Assembly: GCA_038502055.1 (NCBI GenBank)
Contig: JAXRKN010000043.1
Location: 2,418,001 to 2,482,000 of the forward strand
Direction of reading: 5' to 3'
Origin: Tanytarsus gracilentus
Lineage: Eukaryota > Arthropoda > Insecta > Diptera > Chironomidae
Length of the DNA stretch: 64,000 bases
A program made the translations under genes and the position numbers. The notes under the pieces were generated by a model. The model did no database searches. It was not told where the DNA came from and saw only the letters and a list, made by a program, of their open reading frames with translations. Below, in pieces: positions 12,701 through 28,000 of this stretch (the first letter of the stretch is position 1; every line of letters starts with the position of its first letter).

Positions 12701-15700
12701 GAGAGTGCGAAAACTTTTTCTGCTATCTTGTTTCGCTTGATGTGTGTTTGCGTTCAGTTTTTGATGATTGCCATGAGGATATGTAAACAAACATATCAAA
12801 AACCACAAAGTTGTCTCATTGTAATTCTCGCCCATCATCATATTTTTCTTGCCTCACTCTTGACATCTTTATGACACATTTGCACTCGATTTTTTTCACT
12901 TGATTAAAGTGACATGCCGCGCTCACGAGAGAAATGTCGTTGACTTGCACCTAAAATTTATTTTGAAAATATTTTTAATGTTTAAATTTGCATGAAATTT
13001 TCTTCTCAATTGACAATAAATTTTTTGCATGCTCTTAAAAATTGAAATCTATAAAAATTATATGGAAAAAAGGTTCGGATGAAAATTCAAATCATTCGCA
13101 TAAAAAAGCACTTTGAGAAAAAGAGAAACAAATTGAAAAAGGAGAAAAAAATAATTCATTTGTTTTCCATTTTGAGTTTGTGCATAAGCAAGGGATAAAA
13201 ACTTTTTAAAATTCGATTCTATTTCATGCAAAATTTATAATTTAGTTCATAAAAATATTTTTAATTAAATTTAAAAGTTTCCACTTCTTGCATCTCATTC
13301 AAACCATTTCATTTTCATTCATTCTTGCTCCTTATTCTTCTTTTTTCTCTTGAGCGTGCCGTGAATTTATTAAAAATATGCAAATGTGGAGAAAAATGCG
13401 AGGGAGCAGAAAACGAATCTAATAACAATAACAAGTCAGTAAATAATTTTTAGATAATGATAATATTCAGAGTGCGAGATGAGAGCTGGGGGAACATTGA
13501 TGGGAAATTTCCTTGAGGATGCTAAGTGCGAAAGATTTTAAGGTTAAATTTATCATAAGAAAAAAAATTGAGATGATAATAATGGGAAGCAATTTTGATA
13601 ATGAGCGGGAATTTACTTTATTAATGGTCTCGCGAAAAAAATTTGTTGGGGGATAATTTATTCAGAAATTTTCGGGTAATTTTTATTCATTGTGATGAGA
13701 AATGATTGAGATGCTAGAAAATGATGAAAAATTTACTAAATTATTACAAAATGATATTTTAAAAAATGATAAAAAATTTAAGAATAAAAAATTATTAAAA
13801 CTGTAAATTGCGAGTTTCACACTCCTGAAATATTTTTAAAAATAATAAAATAAATTTGATTAATAAAATTTAATTTTAACATTTCTTCAAATATTTTTCA
13901 TAAAAACCACACAAGCATGAACCGAATTAAAATCCAACATTATCTCTTAAACTTTTTCTCACATGCTTCCAATTTAAAATTTTTTTATCTTTCAATTCAT
14001 AACTCAATGTCAGTCAGTCGATGTAAAATTGGCGTGATTTGATTATCATAATTGGAATTATCAAAAAAATTACTTGCGGCTCGATAAAAAGAGCAAATAT
14101 TTGAAAACCAGAAAGAAATTTGCCAAAAGTCGTGGAATTCATGAAATGCGCTTTCAAAAAAAAAGCTTTTCGCTTAATCCACAAAATCAACAGCAAGCAC
14201 ACACACAAAAATGAGATTCGACATTAAAATTCCACTGCGCCAAACATGGCAAATGAGGCAACAGCAGAAGCAGCTGGAGAAAGAAAGAAGGAAAAATTTA
14301 AATATCATTTATAATAATAAATATTTTCTCTCGCTCTCGCACCTCTCGTTTTTGAGATTTGGACAGCAAGTGAAATTTTGAATTTATTTTGTGCTCTCCG
14401 TCACCGCGAGATTGTTGTGCAAATAATAAAATTATTTTCAAATATGAAATCAAATTTTTTTCATTGCCGAGGTTTATGGTCAATAGAGACACGACTTCAT
14501 TATCTAATTTAAGCTGTTTCTTGCTCCATTTGTATTAAGCGCAATCCAATAAAAAAAAATTAAATGATGAACTTTAAATATAAAATTTAGTGTGAAAAAT
14601 TTAAAACCAGGCACGTTTTTTGAGATGAAAATTCATAGCTCAATTTTAAACTTCAAAACTAGACTTAAAAAATTCAAATTTTAGCATATCAAAAATTTTT
14701 TTGTAAACATTTCGAAATAAATTTTTTTTTAATTTTTCCACAAGTTCATCGCCAAAAAGTTAGCAAATTTTTCATCATGCCTTCAAACAATATTCACATT
14801 TCAAACTATTGTGTGAGAACACATATAATAGACAACAAGTGGCATTCTTTCTTCCACTCGTTCCCGCTTCGAGTCAAATATTTTGAAAGAAAACAACAAA
14901 ATTGGTTATCAGCACGATCTTTTCACTCTTCGCATTTTTCAATCGCTGTCGCTTTTTTCACCTGAACTTTTGTAACAAAAAATGCACATTTTGCAGATTT
15001 TTGGGCTCTATAAAGTTCATGTGAGGATTTATTCAAACTTTAAAAATATTAATCATAGACTGTCAAAATTCAATTAAAACTGCAAAGTTTTTTAACTTCA
15101 AAATTTTTTCATTAAATTTCAATTGAATCACCGCAAGCACAAGCTCAAAAGTGACAACAATCGCTGTTTATGAGTGCCATTGTGATGTCTCGAAATGCTT
15201 TGACACGAGATGGAGATCAAAGGCAGCTGCACACATGAAAAAGGTGAAAATGGCATGCTGCGCCATGAAGTGGTGACTTTAGGGAAGTCGAAATGCTTTT
15301 TTGTCACTCACTCTTTTGTTGCACTTCATTTGTCATCTCTGTAAGTCACACGTGAGTTTCCATTACAATTAAAATACCAGCGGTGCTGTGAATATGGAAA
15401 GTGAGTTTTAACTATTTATGGAATTCCATCAGCAGCGCACATTATATCAATTTGAATCTATTTGTAAAGCAAACAACAAAGACTCCAGGGCAGTATACAG
15501 AGCAGAGACTTGCGGCGATCAATTTCAACTGATTTTTAATTATTAATTATTTATTTTCCAATTTGGCATGAATTGAAATCCAATGAAGCGTAAATATTTT
15601 TCAGTCGATGATGAATTTTTGAATGCAAGTGAATCAAAAATGTGAGATTTTATTTTGAATTCGAATTAAATGCAAGTAGAGGAAATTTTTTAATTAGAAA

Positions 15701-18700
15701 ATTATTTTTTCATAAAATTTATAAAGTTTTTAAAAAAATAATTTAATCAATTTTTCCATCCCTTGCCCGAAAAAAACAAAATTTCATCTTTTCTCTTTTT
15801 TATCAATTTTTTTGGTTCGTTTTTGATTTCATTTTTCGCACATCTCTCATCGCAACGCGATATCTATCAATTATGAATGAAACGAGCAATAATTGAATTT
15901 AATTTACGAGAATGATGATAAAAATTCGAAACATAAATTGATTTTTTCGAAAAGAGTTGAAAATTGCCTCATTTGCCCAATGACATCTGCTTTATCAAGT
16001 CATGGACGAGAGAAGGAAAAGGAAAATAATTTAAAAGCATCAATTTTCCTTTCCTGAGGGCGTAAAAGTTCAATAAATTTTATTTCGCAATTTTTTATAT
16101 TGACTTATAGACGCAACACGCACATGCTCACATGATAGATTAAAAGATTTCCCTCTTAGTTACATAAACTACTCACAAAATGCCCCTGAAGTCAAACCCT
16201 TTTCAAGATTTTCGAAGGCAATTGTGTGTGACTGGTTGATGAGTTTCGGGAAGATGAACTTGAGGGTTTTTTTCATAAGAAATTTCTTCGACCATGCAAC
16301 ATTTTAGTCAACCAAAAAATAAAAATTTCACTTTGCGTCTCGCGGAATTGAGAGACAAAAAGTTTCCTTTTGACCACCGCGTCGTCATCGAACACTTATA
16401 TGAGATCATAATTCCCCTCTCGAATTTATTCCGGTTTGCGAAATGAGAAGAGAGAAGAGGAAAGAAATGTATGTTACGAGTAGGCCGTTGAGCATTCAAT
16501 GCAGGAACTCACTCTTACTTTCTACTATCGAATGTAATTCTTATGGCATTGAAAAATTTTTAAAAATTCCCGCAAACGCCGTCATCATCCGTTTGACTCA
16601 CACTCGCAGTTGCTTCATCTTGCAAATAATTTACAACGTGAGTTAATTTGAAATTGAATCACACACTGAAGAATTAATTAATTAAATGTCCACGCATCTA
16701 ATTGACACGCATATCGGACGTGCACCTTTGAGCTCTCCTTAATGGACATGTTTATGGATATTTCAACACACTTTTCTCTGCACACAAAGAAGTTTTTTGT
16801 GGGAGCGACTTAGAAAATGTAAATAAAAATTAATGTACGCGATTGGAATTTGATAATGAAAATGTAATTGCGGTGATGCGTAACAATGTTGAAAAAAAAT
16901 TTGAATTGAAAACTTACTTTATTTTTTTTTAAATTTAGGATTCCTTTGATTAGAAATTTTCTGTTAAATTCTTAACTTTAAACTTTTATAATTTATTAAT
17001 TTTTAACTCTAGAATTTCATTTTTTTCCGAGAAAAATTTTATGATTCTAAAAATATTCCAGCATCAAATTGCCTTTCTTAAACCAACTAGAAATCTCATC
17101 AATGCCCAAAAAATACAACAAGAGGCTAAAAAATCCTCTCGAGCTGTTTATTTATAGCTTCAGTCTTCACTTTCAATTCATTTCTCTTAAGTGAGTGTAT
17201 GCAAATTTGAGCTTCTGTTGCCATAACGAGATGCGATAGGCTAGAAAAAATGCGTCCGGCTTCAAGCTAAAAATATCCTTGAGTTGAGTATTGATTGAAA
17301 AATTTAAATTAAAAACATTTAATTTAAAATTTCCGCTTAGCTAAATTTAAAATGAAATCAATAAATCTTTATAATTTTTTAATTTATAAAATTGTCACTT
17401 TCACACTCTGAAGGTAATCTCTAAAGAGGCTTTTATCAAACACCTTCGATGATCAAAAAAGAAAGGTAAAATCTTGTCGATGATTAAGTTGAGTAACACG
17501 CTTAGATAGAAGACACGAATCATCTAAGTTTGATTGGATTTGATTTATTTTCCTACCAGCCATTGTGTCACATGAGGCAATCACATAATCATTTTAAGAC
17601 CTTCATGTTCATTTGCAATAATTTTTATTATGTTTTAATTTTTTTTCGAGTTAAAAATTATGTTAATTAAGCTTTTGAAAATTCGAGAACAATAAAAATA
17701 ATTGAAATCATGTTGAGATGATTTTTTGTTGTCGTTTGGAATTTTAATTGATTGAATATAAAAAAAAATTATTTCAATCAGTCCAAGGAGATGAAATCTA
17801 TTTAATAAATTTTTACGTTATTAAAATTGATTTTTTAAATAATTTGACTAAAATTAGTGAAGGTTTTGAGTTAAAAATGACATAATTTTTTCTCCTTGAA
17901 AAAAATATCACTGAACTAATTACAAAATCAGCCAATAATAATTTTTATCTAATTTACTTTTTTTGCCAATTAAATTTCCTCGCAAAAAAATGTTGAGCAA
18001 TTTTTCTGCAATTTTGCCAACAATATTTTTTATCTTTTGTCCACTTTCACCAATAACACATGACTCCGTAACCACAAACGACCTCCTTGTCATAATTAAT
18101 TGCAAATGACACATAAGCACGTCTTTATACTTGATGCGACTCCTAATGTACGGATAGAATAAGAAGAGATGTAGAGAAAAAAATGTCAAGAGAGATAAAA
18201 ATTGTCTTTATTATTATGCAATTTTTCATCATCATGAGTGCCACATAGTTGTGACTTGTGAATATAGTTTGCGACGCACTTGTCATGCGAAATTTGCTCT
18301 GGCTTTCAAAAGTGACTCTTGAATGTCGTTAACATGAGGAGATTATGAGATTTAATATGTCATAAGAGAACTTAAAGTTTTCAAGAGGGTTGTGACATGT
18401 TAACAGGAAATTAATGACACTCGAGACGCTTAATTAAAATTTTAAGTTTTTTATTTATTTGAAATTTAATTTTATCTCAAAATATTTCAAAGCTCTTCAC
18501 CGTTTTTTTAATGCTCTCATGAGAGTGATGATGATGTCAGCGAAGAAATTTCTTTCACGTTTCACTTTCCATTTCGTTCTCTCTTCTCTCTCATTTCTCA
18601 ACATTTCTCCGGTGCGATCATGTTGATGATCGTTTTGCACTGCCGCATATTTCATTGACTCTCTGCATGAGGAAGGGTAAAAAATCTCTCGCGGCTCTCA

Positions 18701-18750
18701 CAGACGCTATTTTTTGGTTTTTAAAGTTCGTGCATTCAAATTAAGCAAGG
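3771..18750. other. gene-poor AT-rich region
   Basis: About 15 kb without a supportable gene. ORFs here are under about 105 codons, have skewed low-complexity composition, match no family I recognise and do not chain through splice sites. Contents: AT-rich islands carrying the CGTTAAAAAT motif (7259-7296 and 11530-11565), an inverted-repeat island at 12531-12661, short A/T runs and scattered CA/GT stretches. It could hold enhancers, noncoding RNA genes, or be intron of a gene whose exons I cannot see. Confidence 0.5.
12531..12661. mobile_element. AT-rich island with 16-nt imperfect terminal inverted repeats
   Basis: The left end starts GACAGTGAGAGTTCGA and the reverse complement of the right end reads GACAGTGAGGGTCGAT. 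Nine bases match perfectly (12532-12540 against 12651-12659) and most of the next seven match allowing one gap. The interior is about 100 bp of nearly pure A/T with one CCGTTATT. Size and architecture fit a decayed MITE, but no target-site duplication is obvious. Confidence 0.4.
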
Positions 18751-18761
18751 CATTTATTAAA

Positions 18762-18796
18762 TTATAGTGAAACTAGTCAGGTGTCTCCGTTCAGTC
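18762..18796 (+). promoter_or_regulatory. candidate core promoter of the YGxP-repeat gene
   Basis: TCAGTC at 18791-18796 fits the insect initiator TCAGTY, and a TATA-like TTATAG lies about 31 bp upstream of its A. This would leave a 5' UTR of about 270 nt before the ATG at 19066. The TATA match is weak. Confidence 0.35.
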
Positions 18797-19065
18797 ACCG
18801 CAAGTCGCACACAAACGGTGATTTTGGGTTTCGGTCATTTCTTTCTCGCATCTCGAGTGGGATGGACGTATAAAAAGTTCAAATTAAATATACTGAAAGT
18901 GAAAAGGAGAATTTAAATAAGTGAAGAAAATTTTATTCTTCTTACGAGTGTCCAAAAAAGCACATTGACAGCAAACAAAGAAAAGAATTTTTATTCTTAC
19001 TCGAAGTGTGAAAGTGAAAAGAATTTTTATAACGGAAAAATTTGTGGAATAAAAAAACGAGAAAT

Positions 19066-22000
19066 ATGAAAACGGTGAGTGAAGATTTGATGACTTACAA
19101 AAAATGTGTGAATGGATGGACAATGAGTGAGAAATTTTTGATGTGAAAGATTGATAAAAAAATGTTGAGAGTCGTTAAAAATTTTGAAAAGAGTTTGAAG
19201 ATTTTAAAAATTGAAAACAAAAATAGAAACATGTTAAAAATTTTTATAAGATTTTAAAAATTCGAAAAATTAATTTTGTGGATTTTTGCACGACAGTTAA
19301 ATTATAAAATTTACATTCTGATATCTCAACAAAAAAGTTATGTAATAAAAATTGTTAAATAATTAAATAACAAGAAGATTTTGTCTCTTCTTCCATCCAG
19401 ACAACAATGGATGTTAAAGAATTCAACAAAGTGCGAAAGGAAAATATTTTTCATGCATTGTTTTTTATGCTACAGAATAATTATCAAAATTTTATTTCCC
19501 TTTTGTCTCTTTGCCGAAAAATTTTATGACGCACAAAAAAGTTTCTGGAATAAAATTTACTCAAAATTTTTATTGCAACAAAAAATTATAGAATGAAATT
19601 TTATTAAGAAAAATTTGAAAAATTCAAGAAGTAGAAAAACATCTTATATTAAAGATTTTATCAAAATTCACTAAATGACCCACAAAAATATTTTAACGAT
19701 AAAAATCATCAAATCTCACCTCAAAATTTAAATTCACTTTCTACCTCACACCTTAAAATTCCTTCTTGAAAATTATCAACAGATTAACCTCAAAAAGCAT
19801 GCACAGACATAATAATTCACCCGATAATTGAATTAACGACAATTTTTTTGCACAATGGAAATTTTACACTCCATATAATGCGGATTAAGTTAATATCCTA
19901 ACTTAAAGCTCCGATTAAGTAATACCCGACTTAAATGCTTCAACTACTTTATCTTTCAATAATCAATTTTTTACCATTGCCGTAAACAAGAGAAAAAATT
20001 TCACATATTAACAACAAGAAGTTGAAGTCGTTTATTTTCTTAGTTCCGGCACAAATTCGATTAAAGTCAAAGAAAAAGATTTGTGTGTGAGAGCGAGTTT
20101 GAAACATTTTGTGGGAAGAAGAAAACTTTTATTTAAATTAATTTAAAATTGCAATGTTTTTAATTTTTGTTAATTTTCTAATAATTTAATTTTTTAATGG
20201 TTTTTTAAATTCATATTTTTAAATTTTATTTTAAATTCAAGCAGAAAAATCTTTATGGAAACGTAAAATGTCTCATGAAAATCCTTCACATTTTTCATTT
20301 TCCACTCAAGCTACAAAAATCCCATTCCGCATCACTTAAGCCAATGCAAAATGATTAAAAACTTTTCTCTTCCATTCTTCTTCTTTTTTCTCTTAAATGT
20401 CACTCACATCTTTCCGTTCCATTCTGCATTTTATGCACACTTCTCGTGTGTGTGATTTTTTCATCTCTTTTCATAAAACCACAGAAAAGAGAGTGAAATG
20501 CACTTGAGAACAAAAAATCCCTTTTTGATGAGAAATGTAAACTGCTGTTGGAATGGAAAAATGCAAACTCATTATAATGTTGAGGGGAAGAGAAAAGTGC
20601 ATGTCTGAATGCATGAAGGATAAGCAGCAAAAAAATATATGAAGACATTTACATGCGGATGTGTGTTGAGTTAAGCATAAAAAAATTTAACTTTTCAAAA
20701 TCTCTTCCTAGTGACATTAATTTTAATCTCGCCCAATATTTTGTTTGTCCTCAAATGTGCTCCGCATCTCATGACACAGTTCTATTGTTGTTGCATAATT
20801 AAAATGCATTCATGTTCTGCATTCGCTTGCCAACCCGACGACGACGATGTTTATCTAAAGTTTCCTTTCATGAATGACTGCGAGACTGATTTGAGATTGT
20901 GTTGAGCGGGTGCATATTCGACAGACAGCACATGTTGATGAGCATGTAGAATGCCTTTTGAAATTATGCTCACACAAAATGTCATTTTGATTGTTCAGCA
21001 GAAAATAATCATGGCATAATTTTGCGGCTTTGTTCGAAGAAGTTCCGGAAAGTTTAAATTTTAAACGATCTTTAAATTTTATATATATCGAAGGTTTTTT
21101 CACGACACGATAAATTATTTAATTAAATTTTCAATTGTTCGCATTCATCACAAAATCCTTATTCGTCCCTTTAATTCACTAAAGACCAATTAATTATTTT
21201 TCTCCTCTTTTGTTATTCGAACTTTCAATTTTTTTAACTCAACGTCCATTGTTGCCTTTTTTTTCTCCCCTCGGTATACATGGCGATAAATTTCATTGAT
21301 TTCGAATTTAATCTGCAAAAGTTTCATTTCCTTAGAGGGAAATTAATTAAAATACAATCAATTGTCAATTTATGGATTTTTATTTCGATGAAAGTTAATT
21401 TTTTTTCTGTGGATTTTGAAATCTCATGAAAATTATTTATTTTAAAATCTTAACAAAAAAATTCGAGTTTCCACCCCTTGTTAACTTATTTCCTCTCGTC
21501 TATCGCGGACTTCAATTGGCAATTTCAATTAAGAATAAAATCTCTCCCAATCATCATTTACCGATTCGTTGAGTTCATTCTTTTGCGTATTCCACTACAT
21601 TGCGCTTTTGGTAACAGCTGGCGCTAAGTGAAGCCTGCAGAAGAGGAAAGAAATTTGTGTTAATGAAATGGAAAGTTGGATGTACTGTCGAAGTTGCAAT
21701 TGATTTTTTTCTAATAAAGTGCTTAATTAAATGCCATTTTTTAACTGCTGAATGAGTTGCAATTTGTCAGGATTTCAATGTTGAAAATCTTCAAAATCTC
21801 GATTACAAAATTCACGCAACAAACTCTTATGAAATTAATTTCGGAAAAAAAATTAAATTTTATTAAAATTTGCTCTTAAAGAAGAAGAAAATTAAATTTG
21901 TACATCGTTACACGCTCTTTTTACATGCATGTGATTACGCCTCATTTCCACATCGTTGGCATGTCTCTCTCTTTTTTCGGTAGAATCAACATGCAGAGCA

Positions 22001-25000
22001 GGTGTCTGCTTTTAAATTTAAACATCTTTGTCTGCCCTCTTCAGTTGCACCTTGTGCATGTAAATTAATATGTCGTTAAATTACATAAAAAATTGTGAAA
22101 CAAAAATTGGCATCAACATTTAATTTTGATATGAAAAAAGTTGAAAATATTTAATGAAAAAAATTTTCATAATTACCGAAAAAATTAAAATTTTTAAACC
22201 TTTTCGATCACGCACGAGTTCCTTTATTAATGTCTCACGCAATTTCCTAATAACTCACACTCGGCAATTGAAAATAATTTTCCTTCTCAAAAATTCAACA
22301 TCATTAAGCGGTATAAGCGAGAAAAGGCGTTTTCCTTTCCCTTAATTAATTCCCCATCCGCTTCACTCGCGCCACTTTTGGGGATTCACTTAATTGGAAA
22401 ATCTTCTTTCATTACGAAAATGCTCGTGAGATTTTTATTTTCATTATGATGGTTCTGAAAGAAAGACATTTTGAGAATTATAAGAAAAGGGGGTTGGAAC
22501 TTGGATTTTCAAAATTTTGAAATATTTTTTAATCGCGTGCTTATTCTTTAAATTTAAATTTCCAAAAATTAGTTTTTTTTCCCTTGCAAATATTTATTTA
22601 CGATGTAGGCGGAGAACGTAAAGAATTTCATTCAATTTTCTTACAAATAGAAATTTTCATCACTCAATCATTCACAAAATTTTTCGTGTTTATCTCGAAA
22701 ACATTTCTTGTCATGATTTAAAGGTCAAAAACACTCGAGAAGCAGAAAGTGCGAAAAACCGCCAATTAGCGAAGCGACATCGAAAGCGTGTCCTTTTAAC
22801 ACTTTTCATTATGATCTTTTTTGATTAAAATCCATGTCAACCATACAAAAGCACACACACGTTCGCCATTAACACTGAATTTGCTGGTGGTTAAGTGAGA
22901 GAGAGAAAAAACTTTCACTGCGGTGTCATCATCACAAAAATTTCTTCTTCTTCTTACTGCTCTTCTCCGGCATTCGAAGACAAAGTCAAAAATGTCAGAG
23001 GAATTTTTTCATTTCGCTTCAATCAGCGAATTTTTTTACAGAATTTCAATTTTTTGATGGAAGAAAAATTTACTGAAGAATTTACAATTACATTAAAAAA
23101 CTATTTTAGTTTGAAACGAGGAGAAAATCCTCCAAAATAGCAATAAGAGGATTTCCAGCGTGAATTTGAATAAATTTTATTTTTTTAGCTGACATGTGTG
23201 AAAATTTGCAAGTGTTTAATATTTTCTGGACATGATTTTATTTTATTTTGAGCGGATTAAAAATTATTAAAATTTTCACAGTTCAAAAAATTAAATAAAA
23301 ATTTTTAACAGCTCTGAAAATCAAAATAAAAAGATTCCTTCAAAAAAGTCCGTTAAATAAAAAAAATTCCAAAATATTCCGTTAAATTTTAACAATTTTT
23401 GAATTTCTTGCAAATGGCTTTTTAATAAATTTATTATCTCGATGTCAAACCAACACCGAAGAAAACAAAAAAAACTTTCGCTGATTTTTTAATGCAATGC
23501 TTGCATGGTGCACAGCCGAGTACACACAAATAAATAAATTCGCTATAGGAAAAGGGCATGAGAGACAAAGTCATTGGCAATAAATTTTTCTTTTTGTTTT
23601 TCTTCTTTTTTGCGATTAGCAGTGAAAACAGGTTTATTCGGGTGGAAAAGGAAAGGAAGAAAGAAATGGTTAAAAAATATTCATGGCGAGGTCGATGAAA
23701 CAATGAACTTTCTTTTCCGTAAATATCTCGATGATGATCATGGAGATTAATGTACCGTTATGGCCGCGTCAAGGACGTAGAAAATCCATAATTTGTTTAA
23801 ATTTGATGAAATGAATTTAAATAAAAATTTAACGTTAAAAATTTGAAAATAATTCTCGCAACCCTAATCAGGCTCGTTAATTGAGATCTCAAGTCCTCAT
23901 TCTCCATCCGCAACCCCAATAAAACTAACGACTAAACATGCTTTGTGTAATTGAGCAATAATCAGGTTCTTATTCATGGCCCTCACACCCGAGCTAACAA
24001 GAAATTATAAGAAATTATTGCCATCACGTACTTCACACTACTTTATCCCCACCTCGACAATAATAATAATTTCAGTAATTTGAGCAAAATGCAAAATTCT
24101 CTACCTTTTGTGAGTTTTTTTATGCGAGCAACACGCCAACCGCCAACCTTTTATGGAAAATCTAATTTCCCTTTCGAAGTTTTTCTCTCGCAAAAGAAAT
24201 GTAAAAGTTTTTCATCGTCTTCCTTTTTGAACTCCTTTCCGCATTTCGTGCTGGTTTGAAAGTTTCTTTTTAGTCAGTAATTACGAGCGAAGAGAAGAAC
24301 AAAAAGTTCAAGGGGTGGAATAAAAATTCAAAAATTAAGGTTAAATTTTAAATTTTTTGAAAAATATAAAATTTTTAATTTATTGAAAAAAATCGAGTTT
24401 CAAGACTGTCTGTGATAGTTTTACCTTTTAAATTGTGTCTCATTAGAAAATGAGAAAAATAGTTTTCATAAAGAGTTTTTCTTACGCAATCTAAACGCGA
24501 CGATTTGTAATAAATAAACGACACTCACGAGAGCGAGAGAAATTCATGTAATTTATGTTGTCACAAAACACTCAGACACACACATGCACATGTTGAGTGA
24601 CTAATCACAAAAGAAGAAGAATTAATTGTCGAGCAAAATTGTAGTCGTTTGTCATTACCTAAGATGATGATAATGGCACACTTGGCGCGGAATGTTAGTG
24701 CATGACAATTTGTCGCACGTGCTTTGTTTAAAATTCAGAGAAAAATAAAAGATATTAAAAATTTAACGGTTTTCTTATTAAAAATTATTTTTTGAAATTA
24801 TCAAAAAAAATTTATTTCAAACTAAAATGTTTGGTTTTGAAAACTTTTTTATTCTTCTCTTCGCTTCTACATGTCACACATTAAATTTTGAAACAAAATA
24901 AATTTTCATCGTTGCTGTTTACACAATTCGGGATTTAAGCTTAAAACTTTTCGTGTTCATGTGAAAATTTAATTAAACTTAATTTCATTAATAATTAAAT

Positions 25001-28000
25001 TACGAGAGAAAATTTTTGGGTAAGAGCGAAAGTTTGAAATTAAATTAAAGAATGATAAAGTTTTGAATAAATTTTGCATGTTGTGCAGTTTTCTAAAAAA
25101 TATTCAAAAAATTCAAATAAAAATTAATCAGTGGATTCTGCACGCTACATCTTAAAATCGTCATCTCCGATCATCATCAACATCTCTAAAAACTTTCTCT
25201 TTTTTTTGAGTGCGATTAACTTTTTTAACATTTTCAATCGAATCCCATAGCACACACTCAATCTTGTTTCGACTTCTCTCTTCGTGACATTTTTCACTGC
25301 CTTCAAACAACCGTAAGAAAATATTCAACTGTTGCCGCTTGAGTGAAAAAAGAAGAAGTGATGAATATTTAAACAGTCATTAATAATCTGAAAACCTCAC
25401 AGAAAACGATCGGCTGCGGTCTTTACTGGGTCACATAAAAATAAATATTTTTACATATTTCTTTTTGTTTGCGGTCGAGAAAAGTTTTGTTGAAGCATCA
25501 AAACAAAAATTTCTTTTTAAAACCTTGATAAATCGATATTTAGGTGAAGGAATGTCCAAATAATTTAAAAATAAATTTTAAAAATATTTTCCTCAACTTA
25601 AATCAACTTTTAAATGTCTCAAATATTTTACCTTCAACTTACCAACAATCAATCACAAAAGCATCACACAGCGCGTGAATGAATGAAAGTTTGTGTGTTA
25701 ATCATTTACTTACACAAATAGACTTAAGGTGATGCGTTTGACAGGTTAATCATCGCTCATTAACTTAACGTTTCGAACAATTAGAAATCGATATTTATTA
25801 ATTAAATTTTTCAACACATTTACAGATCACAGTTGCGCTTTGTTTCGTTCTCTTGAGTAGTGCAGTGAACGCTGTTGTTAATCAAGAAGCACAGAGACGT
25901 GAAGCGCCCGGTGGATATGCTGACGTACCCTCAGCACCACAAAGAGAATATGGAACGCCACAAAGAGCTCCGCAGCAGAACTATGGAGCCCCCGTGAATC
26001 AGAGAAGAGTTCAAGCTATGCAAAGATTAATTGCCGCCATGAGAGCTCAACAAGCGGGTGGATATGCATCGCAAGGTAGAGTTGTGAATAGACCGAGACC
26101 AATTCCACTTCAGCAGCCACAGAACTCTTATGGACCACCCCAACAAAATAATCACAATCCACCTCAACAAAATTATGGACCACCTCAAGTGACTGCCGGC
26201 GGACATAGCAGCGGCTCATCGTCACCACCTGGAAGTCTTCATGCGTTCGCTCACAATCACAAGCCAGGCTTTAGCTGTGAAGGATGGATTCCAATTCCTG
26301 GACCGTCAATTGGAATTGGTAACTCGGCTAGTGGTGCTGCAGGCATTTCATCAAGCGTTGACACCTCTTATGGACCACCGGCACAGTCAAGCTCACATGG
26401 TTCTCAAAGTACATTGATTGTTGTGCCTGAAGACAACTACGGTCCACCTCCACCACCCCCTCAAAATAATTACGGACCTCCTCAGTTCTCATCTCAAGGA
26501 CATTCATCATCAGGTCATGCTTCATCATTAAACTCAATTGACACAAGCTATGGAGCACCACAACAACAAATTACACCACCTCAAAATAACTATGGACCAC
26601 CTTCATTCTCTCAAGGACACGCTTCATCGGGACATTCGTCATCAGGACATGCTTCATCAATAAACTCAATTGACACAAGCTATGGAGCACCACAACAACA
26701 AATTACACCACCTCAAAATAACTATGGACCACCTACATTCTCTCAAGGACACGCTTCATCGGGACATTCGTCATCAGGACATGCTTCATCATTAAACTCA
26801 ATTGATACAAGCTACGGAGTTCCACCACCACCAACAAATCCTCAAAGTTCATATGGCCCACCGCAAGTAACTGGAAGTGGACACTCTTCATCATCTTCGA
26901 TCGACTCAATTGATAATTCATATAGAGTCCCTGAACAACGTCCGCAAGAGCCACATCAGGAATACGGAGTTCCAAATCATGGATCACCTGACATTGCACC
27001 TCAACCTATTCCAGTCATCATTGGATCAGGTCATGCTTCAAGTGCAGCTGCTATCGAACAAACATACGGTCCACCTCAACAACCACCTCAAATCGAGTAT
27101 GGCCCACCTCCACAACAGCCAATCGCTCCTCCTCAAATTGAGTATGGCCCACCTCCACAAATTATTACTCATGAATCTGCTCATAACTCAGCTGGTGGAT
27201 CTTTTTCAATTGAACAAACTTATGGACCTCCACAGCAAATTCCTCAACCATCACCAGCTCCTGAATACGGACCTCCACAGCAACAACAACAACACCATAG
27301 CGCATCAGGACATTCCTCATCATCTTCCGGCTTTGAAAACAATTATTCAGGTCATCAGCAAATTGGACATCAATCATATGGTTTGCCTCAAAATCCAACC
27401 GACTTCGGACCACCAGAATCATCTTATGGACCGCCTCCAAGTGGAAATATTTTCTCAGAAGATGTTCGTCATGGTCATGCCGCGGATATTCACACCGTTC
27501 AATCAATCGGATCTGACCTTCAGCTTCCCGAAATAAACTCAAACAATCACTTTAATAATGACATTGGCATTGGCACATCTGCACTCGGAGTGTCTGCAGG
27601 CAACAGTGAAGTCATTAAAGCTCAAACAATCCATGAAAGTCACACATCTGAAGTAAGTAGATTTAATCTCAATAATGTTTCACTTTAAATTTTTCAAACT
27701 CACTTAGGTGACGCACAGTTCGGGAAATAGTGGCGACACTTACTCAGCACCTCCATTGGATAGTTATGCACCCGGCAAATATTCGCCATCTTATTTTACA
27801 CGTAGACCTCAACAGCCAACACCTCCTGCAAGAAGGCCAATTCAAAGACCTCAGTACATTCCTCCAGTGCCTCAAAAATTGCACCGTCCTCAAGCACCGC
27901 CACCCAACTTCCGTCCAATTCCTCAAGGCGGTCACGCACATTCTGTCGCACAAAGCTATTCATCTCACTCACAGTCCGTTCATCCACAGACACCGATTCG

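Noticed and set aside
25853..25855. Start of the YGxP protein at this site
   Set aside because: The codon is TTG inside a hydrophobic signal stretch; the exon begins at an AG acceptor at 25825 and pairs with the ATG exon at 19066.
26877..27536. 219-codon alternate-frame ORF and several minus ORFs under the YGxP exons
   Set aside because: They are Leu/His-rich shadows of a repetitive codon pattern, without start context or family similarity.
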